Shown here: positions 52,861-62,467 of the stretch, in pieces
Numbering within the stretch: the stretch's first letter is position 1
Layout: every line of letters starts with the position of its first letter
Origin: Candidatus Fimivivens faecavium
GTDB lineage: Bacteria; Bacillota; Clostridia; Oscillospirales; Ruminococcaceae
Length of the DNA: 64,000 nucleotides
Direction of reading: 5' to 3'
Assembly: GCA_018716105.1 (NCBI GenBank)
Contig: DVKH01000034.1
Location: 1-64,000 of the forward strand
Translations under genes and position numbers: made by a program
The notes under the pieces: generated by a model
Databases searched by the model: none
The model's input: the letters and a program-made list of their open reading frames with translations, nothing else
Told to the model about the DNA's origin: nothing

Positions 52861-54528
52861 ATGATGACAGATATTGAAATCGCAAAGGCAGCGTCGCTTT
52901 TGCCCATCACGGAAATCGCCGAAAAACTCGGCATCGGCGAGGAGGAACTCGAACCCTACGGTCGCTATAAAGCGAAAATTTCCGACGCGGTGATGGACCG
53001 CCTCGCGTCGAAGCCCGACGGGAAGCTGATCCTCGTCACCGCGATCAACCCGACCCCCGCGGGCGAGGGGAAAACCACCACGACGGTCGGCCTCGGCATG
53101 GCCCTGACCAGAAGCGGCCGCGACGCGGTCATCGCGCTGCGCGAGCCCTCGCTCGGGCCGGTTTTCGGGATCAAGGGCGGCGCCGCCGGCGGCGGTTATT
53201 CCCAGGTCGTTCCAATGGAGGACATCAACCTCCACTTCACCGGCGACATGCACGCGATCACCGCGGCGAACAACCTCCTCTGCGCAATTGTAGACAACCA
53301 TCTCCAGCAGGGGAACGAACTCGGCCTCGATCCGCGGCGGATCATCTTCAAGCGCTGCATGGACATGAACGACCGGGCGCTGCGGCATGTGGTCGTCGGC
53401 ATGGGCGGAAAGGCGAACGGCGTCGTCCGGGAGGACGGCTTCCAGATCACCGTTGCGAGCGAGGTGATGGCGATCCTCTGCCTCGCCGGCGACCTCGACG
53501 ACCTGCGGACCCGCCTGGGCGAAATCCTCGTCGGCTACACCTATGACAACCGCCCGCTCTTTGCAAAGGACTTCGGCGTCCACGGCGCGATGGCGGTCCT
53601 GCTGAAAGACGCGATCAAGCCGAACCTCGTCCAGACGCTCGAAAACACCCCGGCGCTGATGCACGGCGGCCCGTTCGCGAACATCGCGCACGGCTGCAAC
53701 TCGGTCCGCGCGACCAGGCTCGCGTTGAAGCTCGCCGACTACACCGTGACCGAGGCGGGCTTCGGCTCCGATCTCGGCGCGGAGAAATTCCTCGATATCA
53801 AGTGCCGCTACGCCGGGCTCGCCCCCTCCTGCGTGGTGCTGGTCGCGACCATCCGGGCGCTCAAATACAACGGCGGCGTCGCGAAGGCCGACCTCGGGCA
53901 GGAAAACTGCGAGGCCCTCAAAAAGGGCAGCGCGAACCTTAAAAAACACGTCGAAAACCTGCGCGGCTTCGGCCTTCCGGTCGTCGTCGCGATCAACCGC
54001 TTCGCCTCCGACTCGGACGCGGAACTAAAAACCCTCTCGGACATCTGCGGCGAGATCGGAGTGGAGTGGGCGCTCTGCGAGCACTTTGCGAAGGGCGGCG
54101 AGGGCGCGATGGAGCTCGCCGAAAAGGTCGCCGCCGCCTGCGAGGGCGGAAACTCGTTCCATTTCCTCTATGAGCTCGACCGTCCGGTCAAGGAGAAGAT
54201 CGAGGCCATCGCGAAGGGCATCTACGGCGCGGACGGCGTCTCCTATTCCGGCGCGGCTGAGAAGGCGATCCGCGACATCGAAGCGCTCGGGAAGGGGAAT
54301 CTGCCGATCTGCGTCGCGAAAACCCAGTATTCGCTTTCCGACAACCCCGCCCTTCTCGGCCGGCCAACCGGTTTCACCGTCTCGGTCAAGGAGGTCTGCC
54401 TCTCGGCGGGCGCGGGCTTCATCGTCGTCATGACCGGCGACATCATGACCATGCCGGGCCTGCCGAAGGCCCCGGCCGCGAAGGCGATCGACCTCGATCA
54501 AGACGGCTCCATCGTCGGCCTGTTCTGA
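52861..54528 (+). CDS. fhs: Formate--tetrahydrofolate ligase
   Basis: A 555-aa enzyme of the one-carbon (Wood-Ljungdahl methyl-branch) pathway that makes 10-formyl-THF. It includes the P-loop [20 protein letters not shown] (about 62-80), [59 protein letters not shown] substrate site and [16 protein letters not shown] near the end. GGGAGG precedes the ATG at 52861; the longer frame runs through the upstream repeats and is rejected. It is normal in length. Confidence 0.97.
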   Translation: MMTDIEIAKAASLLPITEIAEKLGIGEEELEPYGRYKAKISDAVMDRLASKPDGKLILVTAINPTPAGEGKTTTTVGLGMALTRSGRDAVIALREPSLGPVFGIKGGAAGGGYSQVVPMEDINLHFTGDMHAITAANNLLCAIVDNHLQQGNELGLDPRRIIFKRCMDMNDRALRHVVVGMGGKANGVVREDGFQITVASEVMAILCLAGDLDDLRTRLGEILVGYTYDNRPLFAKDFGVHGAMAVLLKDAIKPNLVQTLENTPALMHGGPFANIAHGCNSVRATRLALKLADYTVTEAGFGSDLGAEKFLDIKCRYAGLAPSCVVLVATIRALKYNGGVAKADLGQENCEALKKGSANLKKHVENLRGFGLPVVVAINRFASDSDAELKTLSDICGEIGVEWALCEHFAKGGEGAMELAEKVAAACEGGNSFHFLYELDRPVKEKIEAIAKGIYGADGVSYSGAAEKAIRDIEALGKGNLPICVAKTQYSLSDNPALLGRPTGFTVSVKEVCLSAGAGFIVVMTGDIMTMPGLPKAPAAKAIDLDQDGSIVGLF

Positions 54529-54533
54529 GCCGG

Positions 54534-54956
54534 ATGCGGACTTTTCATTCCCATTCGCCCGCCGAAACCGAACAGGCGGGCGAATGGCTTTCCAAACGCC
54601 TTTCGCCCGGCGATCTCGTCGCGTTTTCCGGCGGGATGGGGATGGGGAAGACGGTTTTCGTCCGGGGCCTCGCGCGCGGCCTGGGAATCGATGCGGACGT
54701 GTCCAGCCCGACCTTTACCCTCATCAACGAATACCGCGGCGAAACCAGCCGGCTCTGCCACATGGACGCCTACCGCCTCACGTCGGCGGAGGATCTTGAG
54801 GCGACCGGGTTTTACGACTATCTCGACAACGGCTGGATCGCCGCGGTCGAATGGAGCGAGACGGTCGGCCTGCTGGACGGGGCGGCGGTCCGGGTCCGGT
54901 TCGAACGCCTCGGCGACAACGAGCGCAGAATCACCATCGAGGGGGCGGGAATATGA
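54534..54956 (+). CDS. tsaE: tRNA threonylcarbamoyladenosine biosynthesis ATPase TsaE
   Basis: A 140-aa P-loop protein. It starts with the usual 'E-T-x-x-x-G' helix (AETEQAGEWLSKRLSPGDLV), then GGMGMGKTVFVRGLARGLG (P-loop), VSSPTFTLINEYRG (the TsaE signature), LCHMDAYRL and AAVEWSE. It drives the TsaBD complex in t6A modification of tRNA. It starts 5 bp after fhs and its stop overlaps the tsaB start (ATGA). Confidence 0.96.
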   Translation: MRTFHSHSPAETEQAGEWLSKRLSPGDLVAFSGGMGMGKTVFVRGLARGLGIDADVSSPTFTLINEYRGETSRLCHMDAYRLTSAEDLEATGFYDYLDNGWIAAVEWSETVGLLDGAAVRVRFERLGDNERRITIEGAGI

Positions 54957-55657
54957 TCACGCTCGCGCTGGACACCTCCTCCCGCGCCTGTTCGGCCGCC
55001 GTCACAAAAGACGGCGTCCTCCTGTCGGAGGGCTATCTCAACAACGGCATGACCCATTCGCGCACCCTGCTGCCCCTGATCGAGTCGGCGCTGGAAAACG
55101 CCTCCCTCGGATTTGGCGATCTTGAGCGGATCGCGGTTTCCGCCGGGCCGGGTTCGTTCACGGGCCTTCGGATCGGCCTTTCGATGGCGAAGGGCATCGC
55201 GTTCGTCAGGCAGCTCCCCTGCGTCCCGGTTTCGACGCTCGAGGCGCTCGCCTACAACGCCATAGGCTGGCGGGGGCCGGTTCTCGCCGTCCTCGACGCC
55301 CGCGCGGGCCAGGTCTATGCGGCGCTGTTCGAACTGGGGACGGGCCCTGGCGGGGAAGCGCCGGTTCGCCGCCTCTGGGACGACGCGGCGATGACCCTCG
55401 AAGAGCTGGCCCAGCGGCTTCCGGAAGGGGCGCTTGCGGTCGGGGACGGCGCGGCGATTGTCTGCCAGAAGATTCAGGGGAAGGGCCTCGTCCCCGCGCC
55501 GGAACGGATGCGCCTTCAGCGGGCGTCCTCGGTCGCCGCGGCGGCGGAACATCTCCCAGCGGTATCGGCGGACGCGCTTTCGCCGGCCTACCTGCGAAAG
55601 CCGCAGGCCGAACGGGAACGGGAAGCGCGCCTTAAGGCCGAAGCAAGCGGACTTTAA
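54953..55657 (+). CDS. tsaB: tRNA threonylcarbamoyladenosine biosynthesis protein TsaB
   Basis: A 234-aa ASKHA-fold protein. LALDTSSRACSAAVTKDG, the NGMTHSRTLLPLIESAL helix, AVSAGPGSFTGLRIGLSMAK (GPGSFTG-x-R signature) and AVLDARAGQVYAALF are visible. It is the dimerising partner of TsaD, which is not in this window. The ATG overlaps tsaE by 4 nt. GGGGGCGG serves as ribosome binding site. Confidence 0.96.
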   Translation: MITLALDTSSRACSAAVTKDGVLLSEGYLNNGMTHSRTLLPLIESALENASLGFGDLERIAVSAGPGSFTGLRIGLSMAKGIAFVRQLPCVPVSTLEALAYNAIGWRGPVLAVLDARAGQVYAALFELGTGPGGEAPVRRLWDDAAMTLEELAQRLPEGALAVGDGAAIVCQKIQGKGLVPAPERMRLQRASSVAAAAEHLPAVSADALSPAYLRKPQAEREREARLKAEASGL

Positions 55658-55677
55658 AACGGAAAGGAAGATCGGAT

Positions 55678-56124
55678 ATGATCATTGCACTTGGAAGCGA
55701 TCACGGCGGATTCCAGCTTAAAGAGGAGATCAAGGGCCATCTGACGGCCATCGGAATGGAGTTCCGCGACTTTGGGACCCTCGACGGCGCATCCTGCGAC
55801 TATCCCGATATTGCAGAGGCGGTCGCGAAGGCGGTCGCCAGCGGCGAATACGACCGCGGGCTGCTGTTCTGCGGCACCGGCATCGGCATCTCCATCGCCG
55901 CGAACAAGGTGAAAGGCATCCGGGCAGCCTGCTGTTCCGACTGCTTCAGCGCGAAATACACCCGCCTCCACAACGATGCGAACATCCTCTGCCTCGGCGG
56001 GCGGGTGGTCGGGCCGGGCCTCGCGACCGAGATGGTGGACCTCTTCCTTGAGACGAAGTTTGAGGGCGGCCGCCATGAGGGACGGATTGACAAAATCCGC
56101 AAAATCGAAGAGAATGAAATGTAG
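55678..56124 (+). CDS. rpiB: Ribose-5-phosphate isomerase B
   Basis: A 148-aa RpiB/LacAB-type isomerase. It includes [40 protein letters not shown], and [20 protein letters not shown] with the catalytic Cys (about residue 66), then [15 protein letters not shown]. It interconverts ribose 5-phosphate and ribulose 5-phosphate, feeding PRPP synthesis. GGAAAGGAAG precedes the ATG. It is 20 bp after tsaB. Confidence 0.96.
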   Translation: MIIALGSDHGGFQLKEEIKGHLTAIGMEFRDFGTLDGASCDYPDIAEAVAKAVASGEYDRGLLFCGTGIGISIAANKVKGIRAACCSDCFSAKYTRLHNDANILCLGGRVVGPGLATEMVDLFLETKFEGGRHEGRIDKIRKIEENEM

Positions 56125-56149
56125 CCATACAACGGGAGGAGAACGTCCT

Positions 56150-56779
56150 ATGCCAAAGCCGATCATTATGGATCACCCGCTGATTCAGCACAAGGTCAGC
56201 CTGATCCGCGACAAGCGCACCCCCTCGAAGGATTTCCGTGAACTGATCAGCGAGATTGCGATGCTGATGTGCTACGAGGCGACCCGCGATCTCCCGCTTA
56301 AAGAGATCGAGATCGAAACGCCGATGAAGATCACCACTGCGAAGGTCATCTCCGGCCGCAAGCTCGCCTTCGTCCCGATCCTTCGGGCGGGCCTCGGGAT
56401 GTGCGACGGCATGCTCGCGCTCGTCCCCGCCGCAAAGGTCGGCCATATCGGGCTTTACCGCGACCCCAAAACCCATCTCCCGGTTGAATATTACTGCAAG
56501 ATGCCCTCCGACATCGCAGAGCGCGACGTCATCCTCCTCGACCCGATGCTCGCCACCGGCGGCTCGGCCAGCGATGCGGTGGACGCGCTCAAGTCCCGGG
56601 GCGTCAGGCACATCAAGTTCTGCTGCATCATCGCCGCGCCGGAGGGCATCGCCGCCCTGACCGAAAAACACCCGGACGTACAGATTTATGCGGCGGCGCT
56701 CGACGAGTGCCTCGACGAAAACAAATACATCCTCCCGGGCCTCGGCGACGCGGGCGACCGGATCTTCGGCACAAAATAG
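56150..56779 (+). CDS. upp: Uracil phosphoribosyltransferase
   Basis: A 209-aa PRTase salvaging uracil to [62 protein letters not shown], the PRPP loop [20 protein letters not shown], and [17 protein letters not shown] at the C-terminus are present. It follows rpiB by 25 bp with GGGAGGAG before the ATG, and is followed by a strong terminator. With rpiB and prs it handles ribose phosphates. Confidence 0.98.
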   Translation: MPKPIIMDHPLIQHKVSLIRDKRTPSKDFRELISEIAMLMCYEATRDLPLKEIEIETPMKITTAKVISGRKLAFVPILRAGLGMCDGMLALVPAAKVGHIGLYRDPKTHLPVEYYCKMPSDIAERDVILLDPMLATGGSASDAVDALKSRGVRHIKFCCIIAAPEGIAALTEKHPDVQIYAAALDECLDENKYILPGLGDAGDRIFGTK

Positions 56780-56794
56780 ATTAACAAATCGTAA

Positions 56795-56822
56795 AAACAG
56801 GGCGGATATTTCCGCCCTGTTT
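56795..56822 (+). terminator. Terminator after upp
   Basis: Perfect 12-bp stem AAACAGGGCGGA/TCCGCCCTGTTT, loop 4 nt, followed by TTATTC. Confidence 0.9.
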
Positions 56823-56871
56823 TTATTCAGCCAGAACAGCTTAACCCAACAAAACCGCCGGCCCGACGGGT

Positions 56872-57411
56872 TCAGGCAAGCCGGCTGCCCAGTTCATACG
56901 CTTCGTCCAGCGCCCGCTTTCCTTTGATATGGCCGGCTGCCGGCACGCCGGGCGCGAGCACCACGCCCGCGTTTTCGAGTTTAAAATAATCGAGAATCAT
57001 CCGGTACTGCGCCAATATCGCGTCAAACACGGCTGGGTCGGGGTCTGCCGCCGCAAGGAGAAGGGCGAGCCTTTTGATCGGAAACCGGTTTCTCATCGGG
57101 GTATGGAGACGGTCCACGATGGCCTTGAGCTGGGCGCTCAGGCCGTAAAAATAAACAGGCGATGCCACCGCAACGGTGTCCGCGTGCGCCAGCTTCTCAT
57201 AAACGGCCTGCATATCGTCCTGCTGAAAGCACCGGTTGCCCTCGCTTGCCGCACACGAGTTGCAGCCGACGCAGGGGTTTACTTTTGTGTCGGCGACTGA
57301 AATCAGCTCCACGCGATTGCGCTTCTCCGCACCCTCGGCAAAGGCCCGCGCAAGCAAATCCGTATTTCCGCCTCGTCTGCTGCTGCCCGCCAGAATAACA
57401 ATATTGCCCAC
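56872..57411 (-). CDS. NAD(P)H-dependent FMN reductase/iron-sulfur flavoprotein-like
   Basis: A 179-aa flavodoxin-fold protein. It starts NIVILAGSSRRGGNTDLLAR (FMN phosphate loop), has a Cys cluster CVGCNSCAASEGNRC at about residue 47-61 as in the iron-sulfur flavoproteins of anaerobes, and SPVYFYGLSAQLKAIVDR (FMN-binding loop). AGGAAGTG precedes the ATG. It likely reduces small electrophiles or supports redox balance; the exact substrate is unknown. It is monocistronic. Confidence 0.88.
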   Translation of the reverse strand: MGNIVILAGSSRRGGNTDLLARAFAEGAEKRNRVELISVADTKVNPCVGCNSCAASEGNRCFQQDDMQAVYEKLAHADTVAVASPVYFYGLSAQLKAIVDRLHTPMRNRFPIKRLALLLAAADPDPAVFDAILAQYRMILDYFKLENAGVVLAPGVPAAGHIKGKRALDEAYELGSRLA

Positions 57412-57572
57412 TTCCTGTCACTCCTTTACCAAAAACCGGTGTTGACCAACCGCTTCCATCTCGGTTCTATCACCCGCCCGCCGTGATCACAACCGGTGTT
57501 TGCCCGTATGAATCAATACTAAAAGTAATTTATATATCATATGATCACTGATTGTATTTTATGAGATGCTGT

Positions 57573-57851
57573 TTAAACGCGGCGTTCCCATTCCCGAAGG
57601 CCGAGAACCTCGTCGGCGGAGACCTGATAATACCGACACAGCGCGACAAGGAATTCGATGGGCAACGAGCGTTTTCCCAATTCATACTGGGAGTAGGTTG
57701 TCTGAGCGATTCCAAGGTAATCGGCGATCTGGTGCTGGGTGAGATCATTGTCCTCCCGCAGCGCCTTCAGCCGCTCTTGATAGGTCATCGTTTCGAGCTG
57801 CTTTTGGCTCAGGTCCGCGTCCTCTCTAAGTTCCCGGATTCGATGATACAT
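57573..57851 (-). CDS. XRE-family regulator, downstream duplicate with a chimeric N-terminus
   Basis: A 92-aa protein. Residues 1-20, MYHRIRELREDADLSQKQLE, are the start of one XRE domain. A second complete XRE domain follows directly (MTYQERLKALREDNDLTQHQ and IADYLGIAQTTYSQYELGKR). This second part is almost identical to the gene just upstream. AGGAGG lies upstream of the ATG at 57851. It overlaps its twin by 26 bp. The fused half-domain suggests that duplication joined two related genes. Confidence 0.75.
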   Translation of the reverse strand: MYHRIRELREDADLSQKQLETMTYQERLKALREDNDLTQHQIADYLGIAQTTYSQYELGKRSLPIEFLVALCRYYQVSADEVLGLREWERRV

Positions 57852-58084
57852 TCCGTTTCCTCCTGTCAACGCGGCGTTCCCATTCCCGAAGGCCGAGAAC
57901 CTCGTCGGCGGAAACCTGATAAAACTGGCACAGCGCGACAAGGAATTCGATGGGCAACGAGCGTTTTCCCAATTCATACTGGGAGTAGGTTGTCTGAGCG
58001 ATTCCAAGGTAATCGGCGATCTGCTGCTGGGTGAGATCATTGTCCTCCCGCAGCGCCTTCAGCCGCTCTTGATAGGTCATCGTT
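57576..58084. repeat. Tandem duplication, 292-bp period, covering the two XRE genes
   Basis: The roughly 217-bp segments 57576-57792 and 57868-58084 are nearly identical at the DNA level. Differences visible by eye are single substitutions, such as GGAGACC/GGAAACC, AATACCGAC/AAACTGGC and GGTGCTGG/GCTGCTGG. The 75 bp between them encode the extra half XRE domain. Confidence 0.9.
57826..58080 (-). CDS. XRE-family regulator, upstream copy
   Basis: An 84-aa protein. It starts MTYQERLKALREDNDLTQQQ, has a full HTH (IADYLGIAQTTYSQYELGKR), and ends with WERRV plus a short frame-specific tail. AGAGGTGG precedes the ATG at 58080. It is divergent from the small Cys-rich gene at 58181, and an inverted repeat between them is a plausible operator. 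Confidence 0.85.
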   Translation of the reverse strand: MTYQERLKALREDNDLTQQQIADYLGIAQTTYSQYELGKRSLPIEFLVALCQFYQVSADEVLGLREWERRVDRRKRNVSSNPGT

Positions 58085-58110
58085 ACCACCTCTGGGCATA
58101 TTCTAGTCTA

Positions 58111-58154
58111 AGTCAAATTGAGGTATTGCAATTTAATTCAAAATGACTTATAAT
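58111..58154 (+). promoter_or_regulatory. Promoter with overlapping dyad, probable XRE operator
   Basis: TTGCAA (58126-58131), 17-nt spacer and TATAAT (58149-58154) drive the Cys-rich gene. AGTCAAATTGA (58111-58121) and TCAAAATGACT (58138-58148) form an imperfect dyad that brackets the -35 box. A repressor bound here would block the promoter. Confidence 0.6.
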
Positions 58155-58180
58155 AGCTGCCAAAACCAGAGGTGATATTG

Positions 58181-58405
58181 ATGAGCGGCTTTAATTGGAA
58201 TAAAATTGACAAACTCAAAGAGAAACCGGAACAGATCTGCAAAGACTGTAAAAATTTTCGTCAATATTACATCAAGTATTCTGCTGATGTCTACCATCCG
58301 CTCACTTACGGCCATTGCGTCAAGTCGCCCCGGAACAGGCGGTTTGAATATGACCTGGCCTGCGGCAGATGGGAGCCAAACGAAAAATTCAACCGCGCCA
58401 AATAA
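58181..58405 (+). CDS. Small Cys-rich protein, possible zinc ribbon
   Basis: A 74-aa soluble protein. C-x-x-C (ICKDCKNF, about 20-23), then HCVKSPRNRR and LACGRWEPNEK give four Cys that could bind one zinc or an Fe-S cluster. It resembles small phage- or clostridia-associated proteins, but I cannot name a family. AGAGGTGAT lies 5 nt before the ATG at 58181. It is divergent from the duplicated XRE genes. Confidence 0.65.
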   Translation: MSGFNWNKIDKLKEKPEQICKDCKNFRQYYIKYSADVYHPLTYGHCVKSPRNRRFEYDLACGRWEPNEKFNRAK

Positions 58406-58451
58406 AAACGGCCTGAAAAGATCCAGGCCGTTTTTACAATATGTATTTTAA

Positions 58452-59594
58452 TTAGTCCATCAGCGCCGCATGCGCGTTCTGCAGCTCCTCGATGATCTTG
58501 ATCTCCTGCGGGCACTGGCGCTCGCACTTCCCGCATTTGACGCATTTGTCCGCGCCGCGGCCGGCGTCGGCAATCACCTGCGGATAAAGCCATTTCTGCG
58601 CGCGCTCCGGGTCGGAAACGCGGGCGAGGTTGTTGTATACTTCGAAAATGTCCGGGATGTCCACCCCCTGCGGGCAGGGCATGCAGTAGCGGCAGCCGGT
58701 GCAGGGGACCTTCACCACTGTCTTCCAGGCCTCCCGCGCCTTGTCGTAGAGCGCGTTTTCTTCTTCGGTGAGGCAGCCCACGCCGTAGGTGTCGAAGACC
58801 CGCAGGTTCTCCTCAAGCTGTTCCATCGTCGAGACGCCGCTGAGCATGACGGCCGGCTCGGGCTTGTTGATCAGCCACATCAGCGAGCGCTCGGCGTCGG
58901 AAAGCTCCGGCCGCCAGTCCCCAAACGCCTTTCGAACCGCGTCCGGAACCCCCTGGGCGAGCATGCCGCCGTGGAGCGATTCCATAATCACAACCGGGAT
59001 GCCCCTGGCCGCGGCGTACCGCAGCCCCTCTTCTCCCATCTGATGGAAGCGGTCGTAGTAATTGTGCTGCATCATGCACAGGTCCCACGGATAGGTGTCC
59101 AGGACCTTTTTCCAATGCTCAAGCGTCCCGTGGACAGAAACCGCGATATAAGAGATCTTCCCCTCGTCCTTGAGACGCTTCATGAAATCAAAGGCGTTGA
59201 GGCGAACCGCGGTCTCCCAGTTTTTGATCCCGAGGTTATGTAGAAAATAGACGTCGATATGATCGGTCTGAAGGCGCTCAAGCTCCTTTCGGTAAAAGCT
59301 CTCGAGGTCCGCCTCGGTCTTCGCCATCCCGACCGGGAGCTTGGTCGCGAGGATCACCTTCTCGCGGTAACCGTCGAGAAGCGCCTTGCCGACGACCCTT
59401 TCGCTTCCCGCATATAAAAACGCGGTGTCGATGTAGTTGACGCCGCAGTCAATCGCGTGCCGGACCATCCGGATCGCCTCATCCTCGTCGATTTTCTCTT
59501 TTCCGTCCGCCGTTTTCCGGGTCGGAAAGCGCATGCACCCAAGCCCGAACCGGGAAACCTTTTTGCCGTCGTGCCTAAAGCTGGCGTATTTCAT
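58452..59594 (-). CDS. Aldo/keto reductase with C-terminal 4Fe-4S domain
   Basis: A 380-aa oxidoreductase. The AKR barrel covers about 1-280: FGLGCMRFPTRKTADGKEK, then NYIDTAFLYAGSERVVGKAL (catalytic Asp and Tyr), ILATKLPVGMAKTEADLES (catalytic Lys), YFLHNLGIKNW (His) and MLSGVSTMEQLEENL. The C-terminal part has two clusters, CTGCRYCMPCPQGVDIP and CVKCGKCERQCPQ, typical of the clostridial Fe-S AKR group. GGAGG lies before the ATG at 59594; the longer frame is not used. Its substrate is unknown. Confidence 0.93.
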   Translation of the reverse strand: MKYASFRHDGKKVSRFGLGCMRFPTRKTADGKEKIDEDEAIRMVRHAIDCGVNYIDTAFLYAGSERVVGKALLDGYREKVILATKLPVGMAKTEADLESFYRKELERLQTDHIDVYFLHNLGIKNWETAVRLNAFDFMKRLKDEGKISYIAVSVHGTLEHWKKVLDTYPWDLCMMQHNYYDRFHQMGEEGLRYAAARGIPVVIMESLHGGMLAQGVPDAVRKAFGDWRPELSDAERSLMWLINKPEPAVMLSGVSTMEQLEENLRVFDTYGVGCLTEEENALYDKAREAWKTVVKVPCTGCRYCMPCPQGVDIPDIFEVYNNLARVSDPERAQKWLYPQVIADAGRGADKCVKCGKCERQCPQEIKIIEELQNAHAALMD

Positions 59595-59666
59595 CGTATG
59601 CCCCTCCTCCTGTTTGCTGGACAAGAAGGGCCCGGTTTTCTGCGCCGGGCCCAAACAAAAACGGAT

Positions 59667-61103
59667 TTAATAGGCTTTTCCCCAGATGACCATTGTCTTC
59701 GCGGGCTTTCCGCAGACCGGGCAGACGTCGGAGAGCGTCTCCTGCTCAAACGGCATGCAGCGGGAGGAAAGCCCCGCCTCGTCCTTCATCTTATCCTCGC
59801 AGGCTTCCTCGCCGCACCACATGGTTTTGATGAAGCCGGTCGGCCCGGCGGCGAGGCGTTTGACCTCGTCCATCGTCGCCGCGGTCCAGGTTTTTTCCTT
59901 CATGCGCTCCGCCGCGAGATCGTAGATTCCTCTGCGGACCTCTTCGAGCAGCTCCGGAATCCGGGCGGGCAGCTCCTCCACCGGGATAAAGCGCTTCTCG
60001 CGGTTGTGGCGGGTGACGACGACGCACTGGCCCTTTTCGATGTCCTTCGGGCCGTATTCAATCCGGAGCGGGACGCCCTTCATTTCGTATTCAGCAAATT
60101 TCCAGCCTGGGGAGTTGTCGCTTTCGTCGATTTTGGCGCGGCAGACCTTTGAGACCGTCTCCCTGAGTTCCCGCGCCTTCTCGAGCACGCCCTCCTTGTG
60201 CTGGGCGACCGGGACGATCACCGCCTGAACCGGCGCGACGGCGGGGGGCAGGACCAGCCCGTTGTCGTCGCCGTGGGTCATGATAATCGCGCCGATGATC
60301 CGGGTCGACAAACCCCAGCTCGTCTGATGCGGGTACTGCGGCTTATTGTCCCGGCCCTGGAAGGTAATCTCGAACGCCCTGGCGAAGCCGTCGCCGAAGT
60401 AATGGGAGGTGCCGGACTGGAGGGCCTTCCCGTCGTGCATCATCGCCTCGATGGTATAGGTCCGCTCGGCCCCCGCGAATTTCTCCTTGTCGGTCTTGCG
60501 GCCCTTGATCACCGGGATCGCGAGGAATTCCTCACAGAGCCGGGCGTAAACCTCCAGCTGCTGCTCGGTCTCGCGCATCGCCTCTTCGGCGGTTTCGTGC
60601 ATGGTGTGGCCCTCCTGCCACCAGAACTCGGCGGTTCTCAGGAACGGGCGGGTCGTCTTCTCCCAGCGCACCACCGAGCACCACTGGTTGTACAGAAGCG
60701 GAAGGTCGCGGTAGGAGCCGATCACCTTTTTAAAATGCTCGCAGAACAGCGTCTCGGAGGTCGGCCGCACGCAGAGCCGCTCTGAAAGCAGTTCTTCACC
60801 GCCGTGGGTCACCCAGGCGACCTCGGGGGCGAAGCCCTCGACATGGTCTTTCTCCTTCTGAAGAAGGCTCTCGGGGATGAACAGCGGCATCATGACGTTT
60901 TCATGGCCCTTTTCCTTGAACATCCCGTCGAGCAGGCGCTGGATGTTCTCCCAGATCGCCGTTCCGTACGGCCGGACGATCATGCAGCCGCGCACCGACG
61001 AATAGTCGGCGAGGTCCGCCTTTCGAACGATGTCCGTATACCACTTGGCGAAGTCCACGTCCATCGGCGTGATCTCTTCGACCATCTTTTTATTGTCCGC
61101 CAT
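59667..61103 (-). CDS. proS: Proline--tRNA ligase (short, archaeal/eukaryote-like type)
   Basis: A 478-aa class II synthetase of the ProS type 3 architecture, without the INS editing domain. [19 protein letters not shown] and [18 protein letters not shown] at the start, motif 2 region [38 protein letters not shown], and [20 protein letters not shown] before the anticodon domain are visible. A C-terminal zinc-like Cys cluster is present (CGEEACEDK and [11 protein letters not shown]). A promoter (TTGCAT-17-TATAAT) lies about 140 bp upstream, without a recognisable T-box. Confidence 0.96.
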   Translation of the reverse strand: MADNKKMVEEITPMDVDFAKWYTDIVRKADLADYSSVRGCMIVRPYGTAIWENIQRLLDGMFKEKGHENVMMPLFIPESLLQKEKDHVEGFAPEVAWVTHGGEELLSERLCVRPTSETLFCEHFKKVIGSYRDLPLLYNQWCSVVRWEKTTRPFLRTAEFWWQEGHTMHETAEEAMRETEQQLEVYARLCEEFLAIPVIKGRKTDKEKFAGAERTYTIEAMMHDGKALQSGTSHYFGDGFARAFEITFQGRDNKPQYPHQTSWGLSTRIIGAIIMTHGDDNGLVLPPAVAPVQAVIVPVAQHKEGVLEKARELRETVSKVCRAKIDESDNSPGWKFAEYEMKGVPLRIEYGPKDIEKGQCVVVTRHNREKRFIPVEELPARIPELLEEVRRGIYDLAAERMKEKTWTAATMDEVKRLAAGPTGFIKTMWCGEEACEDKMKDEAGLSSRCMPFEQETLSDVCPVCGKPAKTMVIWGKAY

Positions 61104-61240
61104 CTCTTCACTGTTCCTTTCATCGGCCGGGGATTGACGCGCGCCGCACGCGGGGCGCCCGGCTGGACGCTCTCTCCTGCACGGCTGTCCAGCCCCACGG
61201 AGGCCCTTTTGGGAAATTCCCTCGGGTTGACACAGTTTTT

Positions 61241-61269
61241 ATTATAATCGCCCCGTTTTTAAAATGCAA
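61241..61269 (-). promoter_or_regulatory. Promoter of proS
   Basis: Minus-strand TTGCAT (61264-61269), 17-nt spacer, TATAAT (61241-61246). The leader down to the proS ATG is GC-rich with a GGCTGGAC/GTCCAGCC hairpin. Confidence 0.7.
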
Positions 61270-61351
61270 GTACGCGCCAGGTTTCGCAAAATGCAAAACA
61301 GGCCCGCAGAATTGGCTGCGGGCCCGCTGTTTCGGAAAGGCGCCGGAGTTC

Positions 61352-61582
61352 TCACATCAGCTGGTCTTCAATGTATTTGACCACGTCGCCGACCGTTTTC
61401 ATCCCTTCAATGGCCTCATCCGGGATTTCGGTGTCGAATTCATCCTCAAGATTCATCACAAGGTCCACGATGTCGAGGGAATCCGCGCCGAGATCGTCCA
61501 CAATCTGGCTCTCCGGCGTGATCTGATCCTCCTCAAGATCGAGCTGTTCCGCAAGAATCGCTCTCACCTTTTCAAAAGTCAT
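61352..61582 (-). CDS. acpP: Acyl carrier protein
   Basis: A 76-aa acidic four-helix protein of exact ACP length. The phosphopantetheine Ser lies in [20 protein letters not shown] (about residue 36). It carries acyl chains for fatty acid synthesis. GGAGG precedes the ATG. No fab genes are adjacent, unlike the usual fab cluster. It has its own promoter. Confidence 0.98.
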   Translation of the reverse strand: MTFEKVRAILAEQLDLEEDQITPESQIVDDLGADSLDIVDLVMNLEDEFDTEIPDEAIEGMKTVGDVVKYIEDQLM

Positions 61583-61706
61583 CTTATTTCCTCCTTAGGA
61601 TCATTCTTTCAGGAAACCCGGCCGCCGTCCGGCGTCTCCCGCCTCAAAATCCCCCGAAAGACGGCGAAACGCCGCCTATTGGCTCCCCGGGTCTGTTACG
61701 AAGATT

Positions 61707-61735
61707 ATCATAGCGGTTTTCCGCTGGATTGGCAA
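61707..61735 (-). promoter_or_regulatory. Promoter of acpP
   Basis: Minus-strand TTGCCA (61730-61735), 17-nt spacer, TATGAT (61707-61712), about 125 bp before the ATG. From 61740 to about 62050 no other gene is seen. Confidence 0.65.
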
Positions 61736-62049
61736 GTGATATTTTCCTGTTTTTTTGACTGATTTTAGCTTAATGAAAATTATTATTTTCATTTCTTTCG
61801 GCGGTTCTGTTCTTGATTATGTTTCCAGTTGATGGATTTATACATGTCGGCTTCGTTTTTTTCAAAGACGGAACCGCAATTGACCGGGCTGTCGCGGCAG
61901 CGCGGCCGGTTGAAAATACGTTTGCCAGTTCAAAAAGCCGGGCGCCCGGCTGATCCAAGAAGGATTCGGGCGGCGTTCAACCGGGAAAGGGGAGGGGAGA
62001 AGGTTCCGTTTCCCGGATCCCCCCTCATACAGCCGCCCGTCGATGGTCT

Positions 62050-62325
62050 GGGCGCAGCGGCAGAAGAGGCATCGCCGCATTCTGCAGGATGCTCTAGCGG
62101 GGGATCAGTTGATGGCGTTGGGACACAAAGCCGATCTCACGGTTGCGAACCCGCGTCAGCCCGGCCTCCTTCATCCGGCGCGCCGCCTGCCGTTGAGGTA
62201 ATACGCGCCGTTGCCGAAGCGGTCCGTGCAGCCGATGATGTTCATCAGCGTGGATTTCCAAGAGCCGGACGGGCCGAGAATCGCCAGAAACTCGCCTTTC
62301 AGCGCCTTCAGGGAGATATCTTATA
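62050..62325 (-). pseudogene. Broken ABC transporter ATPase (MacB/LolD-like)
   Basis: The minus strand reads ISLKALKGEFLAILGPSGSW then KSTLMNIIGCTDRFGNGAYY in one frame, and, after a shift near 62180, LTRVRNREIGFVSQRHQLIP, a TAG, and SILQNAAMPLL. These are the first 90 or so residues of a LolD/MacB-type ATPase: Walker A, here GPSGSWKST with Trp for the usual Gly, and the Q-loop. A frameshift and an in-frame stop are present and no signature, Walker B or C-terminal part follows. It stands next to a kinase/regulator pair, as antibiotic-export ABC genes often do. Confidence 0.8.
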
Positions 62326-62467
62326 ATACTATCTGTGATTCATGACTAAGTTGATACGATTTGTTAATCAATTGAATCTCGATGACCGCCTGTTCCATCG
62401 CTTCCTCCAACCCGAAAACCATCCAATTTCCCTGACCGCCAGCCCACCCGCCCGGGCCTTGTTCGTT

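Noticed and set aside
61104..61250. T-box leader of proS
   Set aside because: No AGGGTGGNACCGCG-type T-box sequence is present; only a GC-rich leader with a simple hairpin is seen.
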